From Ahaetulla prasina (lineage: Eukaryota > Chordata > Lepidosauria > Squamata > Colubridae): a stretch of DNA of 64,000 nt. Positions 42,330-54,420 of the stretch are shown in pieces. The translations under genes were made by a program, and so were the position numbers. The notes below the pieces were generated by a model. It saw only the letters and a program-made list of their open reading frames with translations, made no database searches and had not been told where the DNA came from. Location: positions 196,053,436-196,117,435 of the forward strand of contig NC_080539.1 of NCBI RefSeq assembly GCF_028640845.1, written 5' to 3'. Position 1 is the first letter of the stretch. Every line of letters begins with the position of its first letter.

Positions 42330-44178
42330 AATAGAATAGAATAGAATTTTATTGGCCAAGTGTGATTGGACACATAAGGAATTTATCTTGATGCATATGC
42401 TCTCAGTGTACATAAAAGAAAAGATACGTTCATCAAGGTACAACATTTACAACACAATTGATGGTCAATATATCAATATAAATCATAAGGATTGCCAGCA
42501 ACAAGTTATAGTCATACAGTCATAAGTGGAAAGAGATTGGTGATGGGAACTATGAGACGATTAATAGTAGTGCAGATTCAGTAAATAGTCTGACAGTGTT
42601 GATGGAATTATTTGTTTAGCAGAGTGATGGCCTTTGGGAAAAAACTGTTCTTGTGTCTAGTTGTTCTGGTGTGCAGTGCTCTATAGCATCGTTTTGAGGG
42701 TAGTGTTGTGCCTTGTCCGCTTTCCCCGCAGCCGGGCCTGTCTTATCTGCTTCCGAATGCTGAGGAATGTCCTAGCATGCCTCCCGGCCCCAGCCCTGGC
42801 TCCATGCCCAGACAGGCCGAGGAAGAAGAAGTGACTCCAGCTCCCAGCCCTGGCTCCATGCCCAGGCAAACGGAGCAACTAGACCCCTCCCCCTCCCCCA
42901 CAGCATGTGAGCCTGAGGAAGGTCAATTATCAACAGCTGCAGACTGGAGTGACCCTCGCTTCAGGAGAATTGATAGGCGGCATCAACAGAAGGAAGGGAG
43001 GGGCAGGCCTGGATAAGTGCTGAGTCACGGAGCCACACCCCATGGCCTATATAAAGGATCTGCTTTCTGGCATTCTCTGAGTCAGGCAAAGTCTACCTTA
43101 TCTTGCTGAAGTCACTTTCTGGTCTCCTGCCTGCCTTGAGAACTTTGCTAGGACTTTGGCAGAGCTGCAGAGGCACGCCTGATTCGGATTTCCGACTCGG
43201 CCGTCAGCGGAGGAGTGGGACACGACAGGTAGGAGTTGAAACAGTTTATGTCCAGGATGCGAGGGATCTGCAAATATTTTCACGGCCCTCTTCTTGATTC
43301 GTGCAGTATACAGGTCCTCAATGGAAGGCAGGTTGGTAGCAATTATTTTTTCTGCAGTTCTAATTATCCTCTGAAGTCTGTGTTTTTCTTGTTGGGTTGC
43401 AGAACCGAACCAGACAGTTATAGAGGTGCAAATCACAGACTCAATAATTCCTCTGTAGAACTGAATCAGCAGCTCCTTGGGCAGTTTGAGCTTACTGAGT
43501 TGGCGCAGAAAGAACATTCTTTGTTGTCCTTTTTTAATGATGGTTTTGATGTTAGTTGTCCATTTTAGATCTTGCGATATGATAGAACCTAGAAATTTGA
43601 AGGTTTCTACTATTGATACTGTGTTGTCAAGTATTGTGAGAGGTGGAAGTATGGAAGGGTTTCTCCTAAAGTCTACCACCATTTCTACGGTTTTGAGTGT
43701 GTTCAGTTCCAGATTGTTTTGGTTGCACCACAAGGCTAGTCGTTCGACCTCTCATCTATATGCGGATTCGTCATTGTCTCGAATGAGACCGATCACTGTT
43801 GTGTCATCTGCGATCTTCAGTAGCTTAACAGATGGATCATTGGAGATGCAGTCATTGGTATACAGAGAGAAGAGAAGTGGGGAGAGCACACAGCCTTGGG
43901 GGGCCCCTGTGCTAATTGTACAGGTATTTGATGTGATCTTGCTTAGCTTCACTTGCTGCTTCCTGTTTGTTAGGAAACTTGTGATCCACTTACAAGTCTG
44001 TTCCGGTACCTGTAGCTGGTTTAGCTTAGTTAGAAGAATGTCTGGAATGATGGTATTGAATGCTGAACTAAAGTCTACAAAAAGGACCCTTGCATAGGTC
44101 TTTGGAGACTCAAGATGTTGTAGGATGTAGTGCAGAGCCATATTAACAGCATCATCTGTTGATCTATAGAGTTGAAGG
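42330..44178 (-). mobile_element. AATAG-tailed LINE (snake CR1/L3- or Rex1-like), split by a solo LTR
   Basis: Minus-strand LINE whose 3' end lies at the left as AATAGAATAGAATAG, then TTTTATTGGCCAAGTGTG. It covers the 3' UTR, ORF2 C-terminus and reverse transcriptase to about 44178, where it is 5'-truncated. The left 373 bp and the rest are separated by the LTR at 42704-43227. A second copy at 52957-53690 is uninterrupted at this point and shows the original sequence (GAGGGTAGGAGTTGAA). AATAG-tailed CR1-superfamily LINEs are known from snake genomes; the exact clade is inference. Confidence 0.85.
42704..43227 (+). mobile_element. Solo LTR (524 bp), TSD GGTAG
   Basis: Starts TGTTGTGCC and ends CACGACA; the termini are inverted (TGTTGTG versus TGTCGTG). 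GGTAG is present at 42699-42703 and 43228-43232 and only once in the empty LINE copy near 53410. A TATA box (CCTATATAAAGG, about 43047-43057) gives the + orientation. The U3 has an open frame (42708-43016) with two copies of P-S-P-G-S-M-P-R-Q and a basic end R-R-I-D-R-R-H-Q-Q-K. No internal retroviral sequence is left. Confidence 0.93.
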
Positions 44179-44216
44179 TAGAAGAAGGTAACTGCTTGGG
44201 GCTGGTGCTGTGGCAA
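43098..44216 (-). pseudogene. ORF2 reverse transcriptase of the AATAG-tailed LINE
   Basis: Two frames in the same phase (44216-43752 and 43733-43098) are separated mainly by one TGA at about 43749-43751. The upstream part has L-Y-R-S-T-D-D-A-V-N, F-V-D-F-S-S-A-F-N-T-I, G-A-P-Q-G-C-V-L-S-P-L-L-F and the catalytic I-A-D-D (family usual F-A-D-D). The downstream part has N-N-L-E-L-N, E-M-V-V-D-F-R-R, F-K-F-L-G, I-T-V-W-F-G and R-T-A-E-K-I-I, then D-P-S-H-P. Its last 40 or so codons read into the antisense of the solo LTR and are not LINE sequence. Confidence 0.85.
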
Positions 44217-44219
44217 GAA

Positions 44220-47062
44220 GAGCCCAGTCTGGGGACCAAACTTTGGCTGTGGTTTGTTCCTGTAAACGTTGACAGGCCACCTCAGATATATTTATAGGAT
44301 CAAGCCTGCTGTGATCTCCTTCTATGGATACAATTGTGCAGGGTTTATTGATTGTTTGCTCTTTCAAAAACCTCCTAAGGTGCACAGTCATGCAGAATTG
44401 TAACATTTGTGATCTTCTGAATTGAGTTAATAGAACCGTAGAAGTTTTCATCCCTCTTCTCCCTAGATTTTTAAGGATTTTCCCCTTCTAAAGTTCATTT
44501 ATGCTGCTCTATCCAAAAATTGAACAAGCTTCTGGAAAAGCAGAGGTGTTGGTATATTTGAAGTTTAAAAATTCAGGATTCAGTTCTATATGTTTCCTTT
44601 TCCAATAATCTTAATCCAAGGACTTGTTTATTTATTTAAAATGTGGGTTGAAGGAAAGATCACTCTTTTTCAGAAGGTATCAAACAGAAACTTACAGTAC
44701 GTTCTCCCTTTGCTCAGTTCATAAATTCAAATGGGAAAGGACCAAACCACACTTAGTTTTATTCCATCTGAGCTGTGGTTTTGAATGGCTTATTGTTATG
44801 TTGTTGACTGATAATTATATTGGCCTATATGCTACTGGTAACATTAAAAAAACAATTTAGTTTGCTATCATAGGAACTTTTTCAAATTCTTTTCTAACAT
44901 CTATTAAGGACTTTAAAAAAGGAGATAGCACTAGTCTAGCAAAATGTATATTTGACAAATTCATGCTAAGGTATCATGTAGAGCAGTTCATAAACATCTG
45001 TAAAAGGACTTTGGAAACAAAGGAAACAAATTTCTTTATGAACTACTCTATAAACTTTTGATATCAAATCAACTTGCCTATATTTTAGTAGATCTTTTTC
45101 TCTCCTCTCCTCCCCTCTCATTTTTGAAGATACAAATAACATTTGTTCTCCTTTGGCCACCTGGCAATTCACTAATTCTCCATGATTTCTCAAGAATAAT
45201 ATATAAAGTTTCAGCCAGTCCATTAACTGTCCATAAGACAATCTGCGCTCCTTCCAACAGACCAAAGAACATATTGTATCTGGGTCATTACATTTAGTGC
45301 CCTATCCTTTGAGTTGACCCAGGTCTTGGACAAACAATTCTCCCCTACTCAATCAGAAAAAAAAAATCCACCTTCTTATATTTATTGCTGTCCTGAAAGC
45401 TATGTAAAGGATAGTGGTGTGTAAGAACAACAAAGGAACCATCCAAGCCTTCTTATCCCTTCTTTATATTGCATGAGAAAACACCTGAAGATGAAAGGAT
45501 TGTCAGGATTTTTGCAACCAGGTGCTTTCCCTAATACTGTATCTGTAACCAAGGATGCATGGCAGTCAGAGGAGAGGAGAGGGAGAAAAAATGCCCTAAA
45601 GAGTGCAAAGAGGTTCCAGGAGGTTAACTTTAAAATACAGCTGGAATTCAAAACTGGATGGTTTTAAATGAACCAAGGACAGGCAAGAGGAGTTGTCCTT
45701 TTCTCTCAATAGAAGGAGCTACTTACAACTCTAGTACTTCTAAAGAAAAAAGTTGTGTTTCAGATTTTTTTTAAAAAAAAATCAGTATAACGTAAGAGTA
45801 AAGTGCTAGTAGCATCTCATCCAACAGGGCCCACTGTTAATTCTGAACTAGAGTAAAATGCTTGTATAGAAATGCCCAAAGTACAGAGGTCCTGGTGAGA
45901 TTTCCCTATTCATGCCTTTTCCTGCCAGCATTTTTTTAAAAGAAATAAATTCCAGAATCACTGATTAAGTGACAAAGCTCTACTGATAGAAAATTGGCTT
46001 TGTTTGAACAAATTTTTCTGCCTTAGTCTTTGACTGATCTAGTTCTTACAAAATCTTAAGTCTTCCATGGAATGTAGTTAAATCCTGCCTTTAATCACCC
46101 CATTACGCTTTTACTACATATGTCTGATCAGTGAGAAACTGATCAATTGGTAGAAAGATGCCTGCAATGAGGAACTGGGAAAGAAAGTGAAATGGTGAGT
46201 CCTTGGTGTCCCCTTAGCCTGGCTGTTTGCTTGAAAATGTTTCATTGCCCAACTATGAGTAGCTTTTTTGTAAATTCTTTGGCTATATTGGGGTCCCTGG
46301 TAATGATACAATTGGTTGAAGAGGTAAGTTGTGCTTGTGTACTTTGGGGTGTCCATAGAAGCATGGCAGGATGCATCCACTGTTTTTCATCTGCCACTGT
46401 TGGCTGTCTGTCTCCCGTCTACCATATTTTTGCTTAAAATGACCTTCCCACCTTTACAAGTGTTTTGCAATGACCCCTCACTGAAAGTCTCAATTTGTCA
46501 TGGTCACACAGAGTTCCATGTCCTGTGAGGCTCAGTTTGCTCAACCTAGAACACATTTGCTTCCTGGGCCAACCTTTGCAGATGCTTTGTCCAAATACGC
46601 ACAACACTTTGATTTAATTCAGACATTTGATTCTATATTGTGGCTTTCTTTGCACATAGCTGTCTTTTTTCTAGTAATCAAATGTTCTGCCAATATTTTC
46701 TCCAGCTATGTATACCAGCAAAGAGAACCAGATGCTCTTTGTTTTCCTTCAAAATATATTTCAGTGTTGGTTTTGTTTAGTATTTCAGAGGATTGGCTAA
46801 AATACAGCTTTTAATAAACCTGGCCCACATTGCATTGGTTCTCTCAACATCCTAACAGTTTTGGCTGCTGCTCCAGATCTTGATTTAAAATCTGTCCTCA
46901 TCTTTCATACAAATGAGCCTCTTGAAAAATAAAAAACAGGCCAGTTTAATTCATCTCACGTGTTCAACTTCATCTTCATTCAGAGGTTGTTCCATTTTTA
47001 AACAGGAAAGGGATGTGGAAAGTAACTGAGTTTCAGCATATTTCTCACACACTTTACCCAAT
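44220..47062. other. No gene recognised; possible repeat scrap near 46220
   Basis: Unique AT-rich DNA. 46215-46250 resembles the scrap near 30055. No exon or transposon end could be supported. Confidence 0.4.
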
Positions 47063-47085
47063 CAGTGAAAGAGAAGAGAATTCTT

Positions 47086-47358
47086 ACCCCTTATGGATTT
47101 TTTGTATGAACAGGAAAAAATGAACTTATAATTTATAGTTTTGATGATTAAACAGAACAGATTATAGAAAGAAGAGACTTATGTTGTATATTTATAATTG
47201 TATTTATAACTGCTGTAAAGAAGATTGGAAGCTGGGAGTATCTTTTTCTTTTACTTCCCTCCCCAACATGATTAGCTTTTTCTTTGATTTCTTTCTTCTT
47301 TTTTCACTTTATATTTATTTTTAATCTTAAAAAAATCTTTAATAAAATTGTACAGAAA
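47086..47358 (+). mobile_element. L1-type 3' end, heavily 5'-truncated, with imperfect TSD
   Basis: Flanked by CAGTGAAAGAGAAGAGAATTC (around 47063-47083) and a close variant, AAGTGAAAAAGAGAAGAATTC (around 47358-47378), a TSD of about 20 bp with mismatches. The insert has GTAAAGAAGATTGGAAGC then T-rich sequence and ends CTTTAATAAAATTG, like squamate L1 3' UTRs. Age and short length make the family call tentative. Confidence 0.5.
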
Positions 47359-47380
47359 AGTGAAAAAGAGAAGAATTCTT

Positions 47381-49543
47381 TTTCCTCCTTACAGAGTGAA
47401 TGTTTACTTGTAACATCAGAGGGCTTGGAGAACAACTACAAAACTATCCGTGCAATATACAAGATCACATATTCATCATGGGGATTAATAAATTTCATTT
47501 TACCATTGTCTTCATCCTAAAAAGTCATCTCTTGAACTGGTGATGTCTCTCATTCATATCCTTACTAAAAAGGATGAACTGAGGCTGAGAGATCAATTAA
47601 CAGCAAGATGTGTTTTGGACCCAAGTGTATATATACTCCATTGAGTCTCACTTGCATTTTTGACTCCCAGGAATCCATAGTTGTAACATATTCTGTAGTT
47701 GAGATTTATCATGGCTTGAGTTCATTAAATAGTGGAACCTCTTGAAAATCTTGGCTCATTTCCTGGGTGACCAATGCCTTTTGTTTACTAGTCTTCCTCT
47801 TGCAGTCTGCTTTGAGAAATGTTTGAAAATCTGCAATTGTTAATAAAATAAGCTATTTCATGGTTGGGGGAGCAATTCCCCAAAATATTTGTGCTATTGA
47901 GTTTCTTCAGTCTGTGATTAGTCTCTGTTTTGCCAAAATAATGTGAATACACTCCTCTAGAACTCGGGATCCTGACCAGACATTCTCTATTCTCCTGCTG
48001 CTGCCCATTGGGCATCACAATAACCTGCTCTCTTGCTTCCAAGAGGCAGGAGCAAGTACTTCCTAAGTATTTCCTAATTCCTAAGGTGTACTTGCTGGCG
48101 TTAAGGAAGATGATGACACCAAGTCATAGGGAGTATGGTAGTCTTAACAAGGACTGCAGTACTGTGTATATTCCTTGGTTTGTTTGTTACTTTCATCTCC
48201 TTCACCTTGTTATATCCCTCCTTCTAAATAAAGTTTTATTAGGAATTCTTGAGGTTCCCACATTAGTACTAGTAGTTTCCTGGGACATTACACTAGTTCT
48301 GGTAGATTGCTAAATTTCATGGAACTGATTCAAGTAACAAGATCTATACATATACAAAATGAAAATAACATTTCAATCACATACCAATTTCAATGTTATA
48401 CTTTTCTTGTAGGGGGAAAAAAGCACTGAAGTATACTTGCTAATTTGTTAAGACCAAATTAGGGTCTTGGTTAAGGAAGGGACAAAACTTTTTTTTAAAA
48501 AAAATCAGAGGCTATTACTCTTTTTCTGTAAAATAAAGATACATGCATGCACCTTCTTGCTATATATTCAACATGATAAGATTCACTGCCTTAATTGGTT
48601 TTAGCGCTTTTTAGGTTGTGAAAGAAAGAAGTAGGACAGGAAGTGCAATTCACAAAATGTGCAAAATGCATTTTTCAAAAACTAGTTTCTATTTAATTCT
48701 CAGAAAGCAGGAATATATTATTGACGTGCTCATAATCAAGTACATAAGAACAGTTAAGTTCTCCGTCTGATATCTCCACTAAGACCTGGCATTTCTACCT
48801 AGCCCACCCAGAGAGAAAATAAAGAAGGAGATTGGATAGATTAACAGCAAACTGTCTCTTATTCTATGAGAAGTATAGGCTTTTTTTCCAAACATGTCCG
48901 TTCCTGTTGATTCTGTATGGAGTTCTAAGCTCTATGCTTAGCTTAAGCTTGTCTGGGAAGATCATGAATTGAATTGTGGTCCATTGCACATGCTGATGTC
49001 CTCATCAGCTGTCTTCTTCTGGATAATGGGGATGTTGTCCAAATAAACATGTACATATTAACCCAGAATCTGAATGGCTATGTTCTCCCCACCACCTTCA
49101 ATTTGCTTACAGAGCAGAGCTATACTTTCTGCTTGACCTATATGGGCCCTATAATGATATATAGGAATGACCGCGGGAGATAGAGGGAAGAGCTACCATC
49201 TAGACAACTGTCACACAAAAGATAGTCTACTGAAGAAAAAGGGGTGTGGAAAACATCTCAGAAGGGACTCCCCTAATTTCAGGAAAATAACAGTAAAGGG
49301 GGAGAATGATTTTAGACCTATAAAAATTCTGAAAGTAAAGATTTTGTTGCAATCATCTCACAAGAAAAATAGCACTAGTACTCATGGCTTGTGCTTCTTA
49401 TCTGGACTGACAGCCCCCACCCCACCCTTCCTGAGTGCAAGAATGGATGGCATCATTCTCCAACTACTATCAGTCCCTCCACCCTGTTCCATTTCAAAAC
49501 AGCAGTTGTCCATCCTGAGCCACCTTTAGCCTTTCTGATAAGT
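47381..49543. other. No feature recognised
   Basis: Unique DNA with short frames only. Confidence 0.45.
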
Positions 49544-49551
49544 CTGTAGAG

Positions 49552-49707
49552 CAGGGATGTCCAAACTTAGCCCCTTGAAGAGTGGTGGACTTCAACTCCC
49601 AGAATTCTCCAACTAGCAACTTGCTTAAATTTATAGCTCATGCTGGCTGGGGAATTCTGGGAGTTGAAGTCCACCACTCTCCAAAGGGCCAAGTTTGGAC
49701 ACCCCTG
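49552..49707. mobile_element. hAT hairpin MITE, TSD CTGTAGAG
   Basis: Starts CAGGGATGTCCAAACTT and ends AAGTTTGGACACCCCTG. The arms extend through AGTGGTGGACTTCAACTCCC and its complement, leaving a loop of about 50 bp. Perfect 8-bp TSD CTGTAGAG lies at 49544-49551 and 49708-49715. It is related to, but distinct from, the TCTCCAACCTTGG family at 10926 and 58976. Confidence 0.93.
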
Positions 49708-49715
49708 CTGTAGAG

Positions 49716-52682
49716 CTTCCTTCCAATCTTGTGACAACGCAGCTCTGAGTGGCTGAAATGCCTGGCATGCCCCTCCTCCCTCAGGTGGCTAATGGCTATC
49801 TTCAGTAGCCATTTCTTCCTCTCAGGAACTCTCTGGTACTACCTTCTCCGATGGTCAGTAGTTGCAATTTTTAGAGTTATTTTATGAATGATCCAACAAT
49901 AAGCCATTAAGTCAAATGAACTTTCCTTACTTTATATTCCCCACTACCCCCACCCCCATGAAACTCACTGCTCTATTCAACTCATACAATCTACAAAGAG
50001 GGAACTTTCTGCCTGGGTTTAGTGAAGCGTGCTCTCCTTGCTTTTCACCCAGAAGCACATCTGCAAAGCTTCCCTTCCCTTAGAGTTTTCAAAGACAGCG
50101 AGATAGGCACATTAGAATGAAGTTGAAAAGTTTCAGGTGAATGCTACTTTGCTTCTGTGAAGATGAACTATGCCTGAAGGAACAACTTGTTCCCTTTCCT
50201 TTAATCATTACGGCACCAAAACAATGAATAGGAAGAAGGGAGGGAGGGAGGAAGGAGAATTGAGTATCAAAGAGAGAAGGGAAGGATGAATGAAGGCATT
50301 CAGGGGTGCAAGCATATGGGAAAGCAAAGGAGAGAAAAATGGGGTCTTGTGACAAGAGAATAACTCCTAAAATTAAAAAAAAAGATAGGCACAGTCACAC
50401 CCACTCATTTAGGGGGTAGCCAATAAGGTTTTTCTTCTCTATCTGGATAGGGAAAAGCAAAAAAACCAGAGAAACAACCAATCAGGACCTGCATGGTTGT
50501 TGCTAAGACTGAGCACCAGCATGGCCTCAATGCCAACCCGTCACAGTTTTAATGTTTTTAATGTTGGCTTCAGAAACAGCTTAGACTGCTGTGTGGCATT
50601 GCCTTGGGATTGATTGTCACACAGAAAACATAAGTGAAGAATATGCACTGCCTCTTTCGTGTCTCACAGCAAGGCCACAAGTCAGTATACATAACAGAAA
50701 TAGCTTAGATAACAAGCTTTAGAACTTTCCCCCACTTACTGAAGAGAATTCGATTGGATTTTATTTCAATTTGAGATTTATGCATGTTGTCAAGTATTCC
50801 AGTTGTTCATTTCTGTTGATGACAGGCCTCCAGTTTAGCTTCATTGCAGTTCTTAAGATCTCCTTAATATTTTAATGCGTAAAACAATAAATTTTGTTTT
50901 TCATAAGCTTCTCCCCCACAGTAGACTGGTGATGCTCAACTGACTTGCTCATCTCTTGTTCTTTAATGGTGGCTAGTTTTCACAAACCATTTTGCAATGA
51001 ATTTGTTCCCTGTCTGTGTGGACAAGAGCAGGAACAATAGGCTTAAAAAAACTCATATACCCTTACTCAATATTACAAATGAATTTAATTTTCCATAAGC
51101 TTAGACAGTTCTTCATAACTTGACAGGGGATGACATTCCTTTTCTTCAAAGCCAGAATCCTCCATGGCCTTGTTGTGCTTTCTATTAAAACACACTCTCA
51201 ACTGTACTTGAAAAATCTGGCTTTGCAGATGCTAACTTCTTTAATGAACTGTGATTTATGCTTATATTTTTCCCTCTGATGTGTCAGTTGAAAGACATGT
51301 ACACATATACCACACAGTGTGTCTGTGTGTTTGTGTGTGTGCGCACGCGCATGCGCTATGTCTTGAATATTAGAATCTTTGCTGAAATTGTCCTCATTTT
51401 TAACTGGGAGAAGAAATCACTTTATTTTTTAGAAACTTTTCATGTGGTAAGTTCATAAAGTTTGCCTATTGGAAAGGTCTAGAAAGGCCAAGGTGGCCAA
51501 GATTTTATCCCACAATAGTGGATTACTGCTGAGCTGTAAAAGTCCAGTTAAGCAAGCCTGCTGTCTTTCTAAAATATGACTTTGAAGTCTGCTTTGCTAT
51601 TCTTGCCCTTGAAGAAAATAAAAGAACAGCATCATCTCCATTTCCTTATTTAGCATTGCTGAGAGAACAAGGCTGGATTTCTTTCTAGGCTCTTTTCCAT
51701 TGTCTCCAGTAACTTGAAATGTTGAATCACAAGAATGCGGCAGCGATCTAAGTTTTCTAGATAAAGAAAACACATGTCTACAGATAAAATTCAATCAGAA
51801 TTACAGTTTCCCAGATCAACCCTCTCCAATCCTCAACATGGCTTGTGAATAACCTGTTTTCTCATGGTGGAGAATTGGGCCTGCTTCATGAGTGGAATCC
51901 ATGAATGGAACACAAAATATCTGCCTTGGCAGAATCAGTGGCATTAGAAGGAAAGTGTTATTTTATGGAATGCATCATGCACTGCATTCCACTTATACTG
52001 AGAGCAGCCTTTAAAAGAGGCCCCCATTATCATGAGAAAGAGCCAGGATGAAGAAAAAGGGGTCCCAGAAAAAGGGGGCCTTTTATTGTCTTCCATGATC
52101 TCACAAACTTCTTTCACAATCTGAAGGAAAGATGGGTGCATGTGTATCCATACATCCATAAATGGTGGAACTGGAGTTAGGCAATATTAGAAGGAGCATT
52201 TTACAGACTTGTACAAGTTATAGTGATATGTTGGAGCGGAACTGAAATTAATACTGCAAATGTTAGTATCTAAGAAAAAGTGATGAAAATAAAGTCATAA
52301 ATTGTGTGTGAATATTGAAAAATGGTAAGGATCTTTGTAGAGATGGTATGACTGGAGAAATGTGACTTGCTTCTGGAATGCCTGTGGAACTCATTTAATC
52401 TGTGAGTCTACAGCCTACTTTGAATAGTTGTATAAATAAAGCTTGCATGAGAAAAGAGAGATTGCTTCATCAATAGTTCAATACTGACTAGAGAGTAAGA
52501 CACGGATATAAGATGTTTAACATATTTATGGACAAGAGTATATAGACAAGGAATACCTATGGTGATATTAGAGGAGTGCTGTTTTAGGACATGCATGTAT
52601 GTGTACTTTTTGTATGCAGATGATGCTGTGTTATGGGCTGAGTATCTGTATTATTTGCAGTGAATGCAAGACAGATTGTATG
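49716..52682. other. No gene recognised
   Basis: Unique DNA. It includes a GGGAGGGAGGGAGG-type purine run near 50238-50253 and the alternating purine-pyrimidine tract at 51318-51356. Confidence 0.45.
51318..51356. repeat. Alternating purine-pyrimidine tract (GT/GC)
   Basis: GTGTGTTTGTGTGTGTGCGC followed by ACGCGCATGCGC. The mixed GT then GC alternation is the type of sequence that can adopt Z-DNA under torsional stress. Confidence 0.7.
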
Positions 52683-52822
52683 CAGTGGTGGGTTGCTACC
52701 GGTTCACCCCAGCTTGAGCGAATCAGTAGTGGCAGCTGGAGGCTCCGCTCACCCACCTGGATGTCAACAAATACGCTCTGCGCATGCGAACTGGTAGCAA
52801 AGGTAAGTAAAACCCACCATAT
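52683..52822 (+). mobile_element. Short hAT-like element (ACCGGTT/GCGCATGCG family)
   Basis: Starts CAGTGGTGGGTTGCTACCGG and ends AGTAAAACCCACCAT, inverted ends that match 35057-35215. The core has ACGCTCTGCGCATGCG. The last bases are altered and no clear TSD remains. Confidence 0.7.
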
Positions 52823-52956
52823 GATACAATGAATAAGGTGGTTCTGGAAATTAATTTGTAAAAAAACCAAATAATGGACTGAACTATTATCAAAAAAGGA
52901 ATAGTTATATTTTGGTAGAATGAGTAAGTATGGGAAACTGGATTGAAAAAAATGAG

Positions 52957-53690
52957 AATAGAATAGAATAGAATAGAATTTTTATTGGCCAAGTGTGATT
53001 GGACACACAAGGAATTTGTCTTGGTGCATATGCTCTCAGTGTACATAAAAGAAAAGATACCTTCATCAAGGTACAACACTTACAACACTTAATGATGGTC
53101 ATAGGGTACAAATTTAACACTTAATGATACAACACTTAATGATAATCATAGGGTACAAATAAGCAATCAGGAAACAATCAATATCAATATAAATCATAAG
53201 GATTACCAGCAGCAAAGTTACAGTCATACAGCCATAAGTGGAAGGAGATGGGTGATGGGAACAATGAGAAGATTAATAGTGCAGATTTAGTAAATAGTTT
53301 GACAGTGTTGAGGGAATTATTTGTTTAGCAGAGTGATGGCCTTCGGGAAAAAACTGTTCTTGTGTCTAGTTGTTCTGGTGTGCAGTGCTCTATAGCGTCA
53401 TTTTGAGGGTAGGAGTTGAAATAGTTTATGTCCAGGATGTGAGGGATCTGTAAATATTTTCACGGCCCTCTTCTTGATTCATGCAGTATACAGGTCCTCA
53501 ATGGAAGGCAGGTTGGTAGCAATTATTTTTTCTGCAGTTCTAATTATCCTCTGAAGTCTGTGTTTTTCTTGTTGGGTTGCAGAACCAATTATTGAATAGA
53601 GGTGCAAATGACAGACTCAATAATTCCTCTGTAGAACTGTATCAGCACCTCCTTGGGCAGTTTGAGCTTTCTGAGTTGGCGCAGAAAAAA
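52957..53690 (-). mobile_element. AATAG-tailed LINE 3' end with 13-bp TSD
   Basis: Perfect TSD TGAAAAAAATGAG at 52944-52956 and 53691-53703. The element begins (minus-strand 3' tail) with AATAG units, has the same 3' UTR as 42330, and is 5'-truncated in the ORF2 C-terminal region (R-Q-L-R/S-K-L-K-L-P-K). A short local tandem repeat (AACACTTAATGAT) lies near 53085-53140. It is the empty reference for the solo-LTR site at 42704. Confidence 0.92.
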
Positions 53691-53949
53691 TGAAAAAAAT
53701 GAGCAAATGTGCTGGTAGAAAAATAGTTGGTGCTGTCTGTTGTGAGGAATAAATGTCCATGAGAAATAAAAGTAGTGGTGTATAAGAGTGTGCTTCTGCT
53801 TAGTTCTGCACACTCAAGATCCATTCCCTGGAGTATTGCCATCTAGTTGGACTTAGGAAGTGTGTCTACTCAGGGGAGTACAGAATATACTCACCTGAGC
53901 AATCTGGCAGGCCCTTGCCCTCTTAGCCTTATTCATTAAAGGAGGAGGT

Positions 53950-54132
53950 AATTAAAATCTTACTCTTTATCCAGACACTGGGGATAGAGGGGTAGAGACT
54001 TCAGGTAGTTATTGGGGCACCTTGGTAGATAGATCAAGTACCAGGTTTTAGTTTTAGTTTTCTATATGTTTTATAGATTAATTGCTGTGAGCTGCCCAGA
54101 GTTGTTTTAAGATGGGTGACCATATAAATCAA
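53950..54132 (+). mobile_element. L2-like 3' end, degraded
   Basis: GCTGTGAGCTGCCCAGAGTT and GATGGGTGACCATATAAATC resemble the conserved 3' end of squamate L2-type elements, directly followed by a microsatellite, as is usual for these tails. The 5' limit is approximate. Confidence 0.5.
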
Positions 54133-54213
54133 TATTAGTATTAGTATTAGTATTAGTATTAGTATTAGTATTAGTATTAATATTATTATATTAATATTAA
54201 TATTAATATTAAT

Positions 54214-54271
<58 letters not shown>
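54133..54271. repeat. Compound microsatellite (TATTAG)n-(TATTAA)n-(AAT)n
   Basis: About seven TATTAG units, then TATTAA/TTATTA types, then about 20 AAT units. The unit changes stepwise by single bases, suggesting growth from the LINE tail before it. Confidence 0.95.
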
Positions 54272-54290
54272 TCATCAGTCATTCAAGGAA

Positions 54291-54400
54291 AGCTCAACAA
54301 GGTAAAGTCTGAATCTATAAAAACATCAAGGGTGAAGTCTGAATCTGTACAACAAACAGCAAAGGGTGAAGTCTGAATCTATAGGAAAAAAACCCAATTA
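54291..54400 (+). repeat. Three short tandem repeats around GTGAAGTCTGAATCT
   Basis: The phrase GGTAAAGTCTGAATCTATA appears, then GGTGAAGTCTGAATCTGTA and GGTGAAGTCTGAATCTATA, at spacings of about 30-36 bp. Confidence 0.8.
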
Positions 54401-54420
54401 AAAACTGATTTGTTAATTGG

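Noticed and set aside
42708..43016. Host gene encoding a Pro-rich protein
   Set aside because: It begins four bases inside a solo LTR with a clean TSD, so it is LTR sequence, although its coding-like look is reported as a finding.
43477..44097. 206-codon plus-strand frame
   Set aside because: It is the antisense of the AATAG-tailed LINE reverse transcriptase, whose motifs are clear on the minus strand.
53589..53813. Frame on the minus strand with R-Q-L-R-K-L-K-L-P-K as a gene
   Set aside because: It runs from flanking DNA through the TSD into the truncated AATAG-tailed LINE, so it is a chance fusion.
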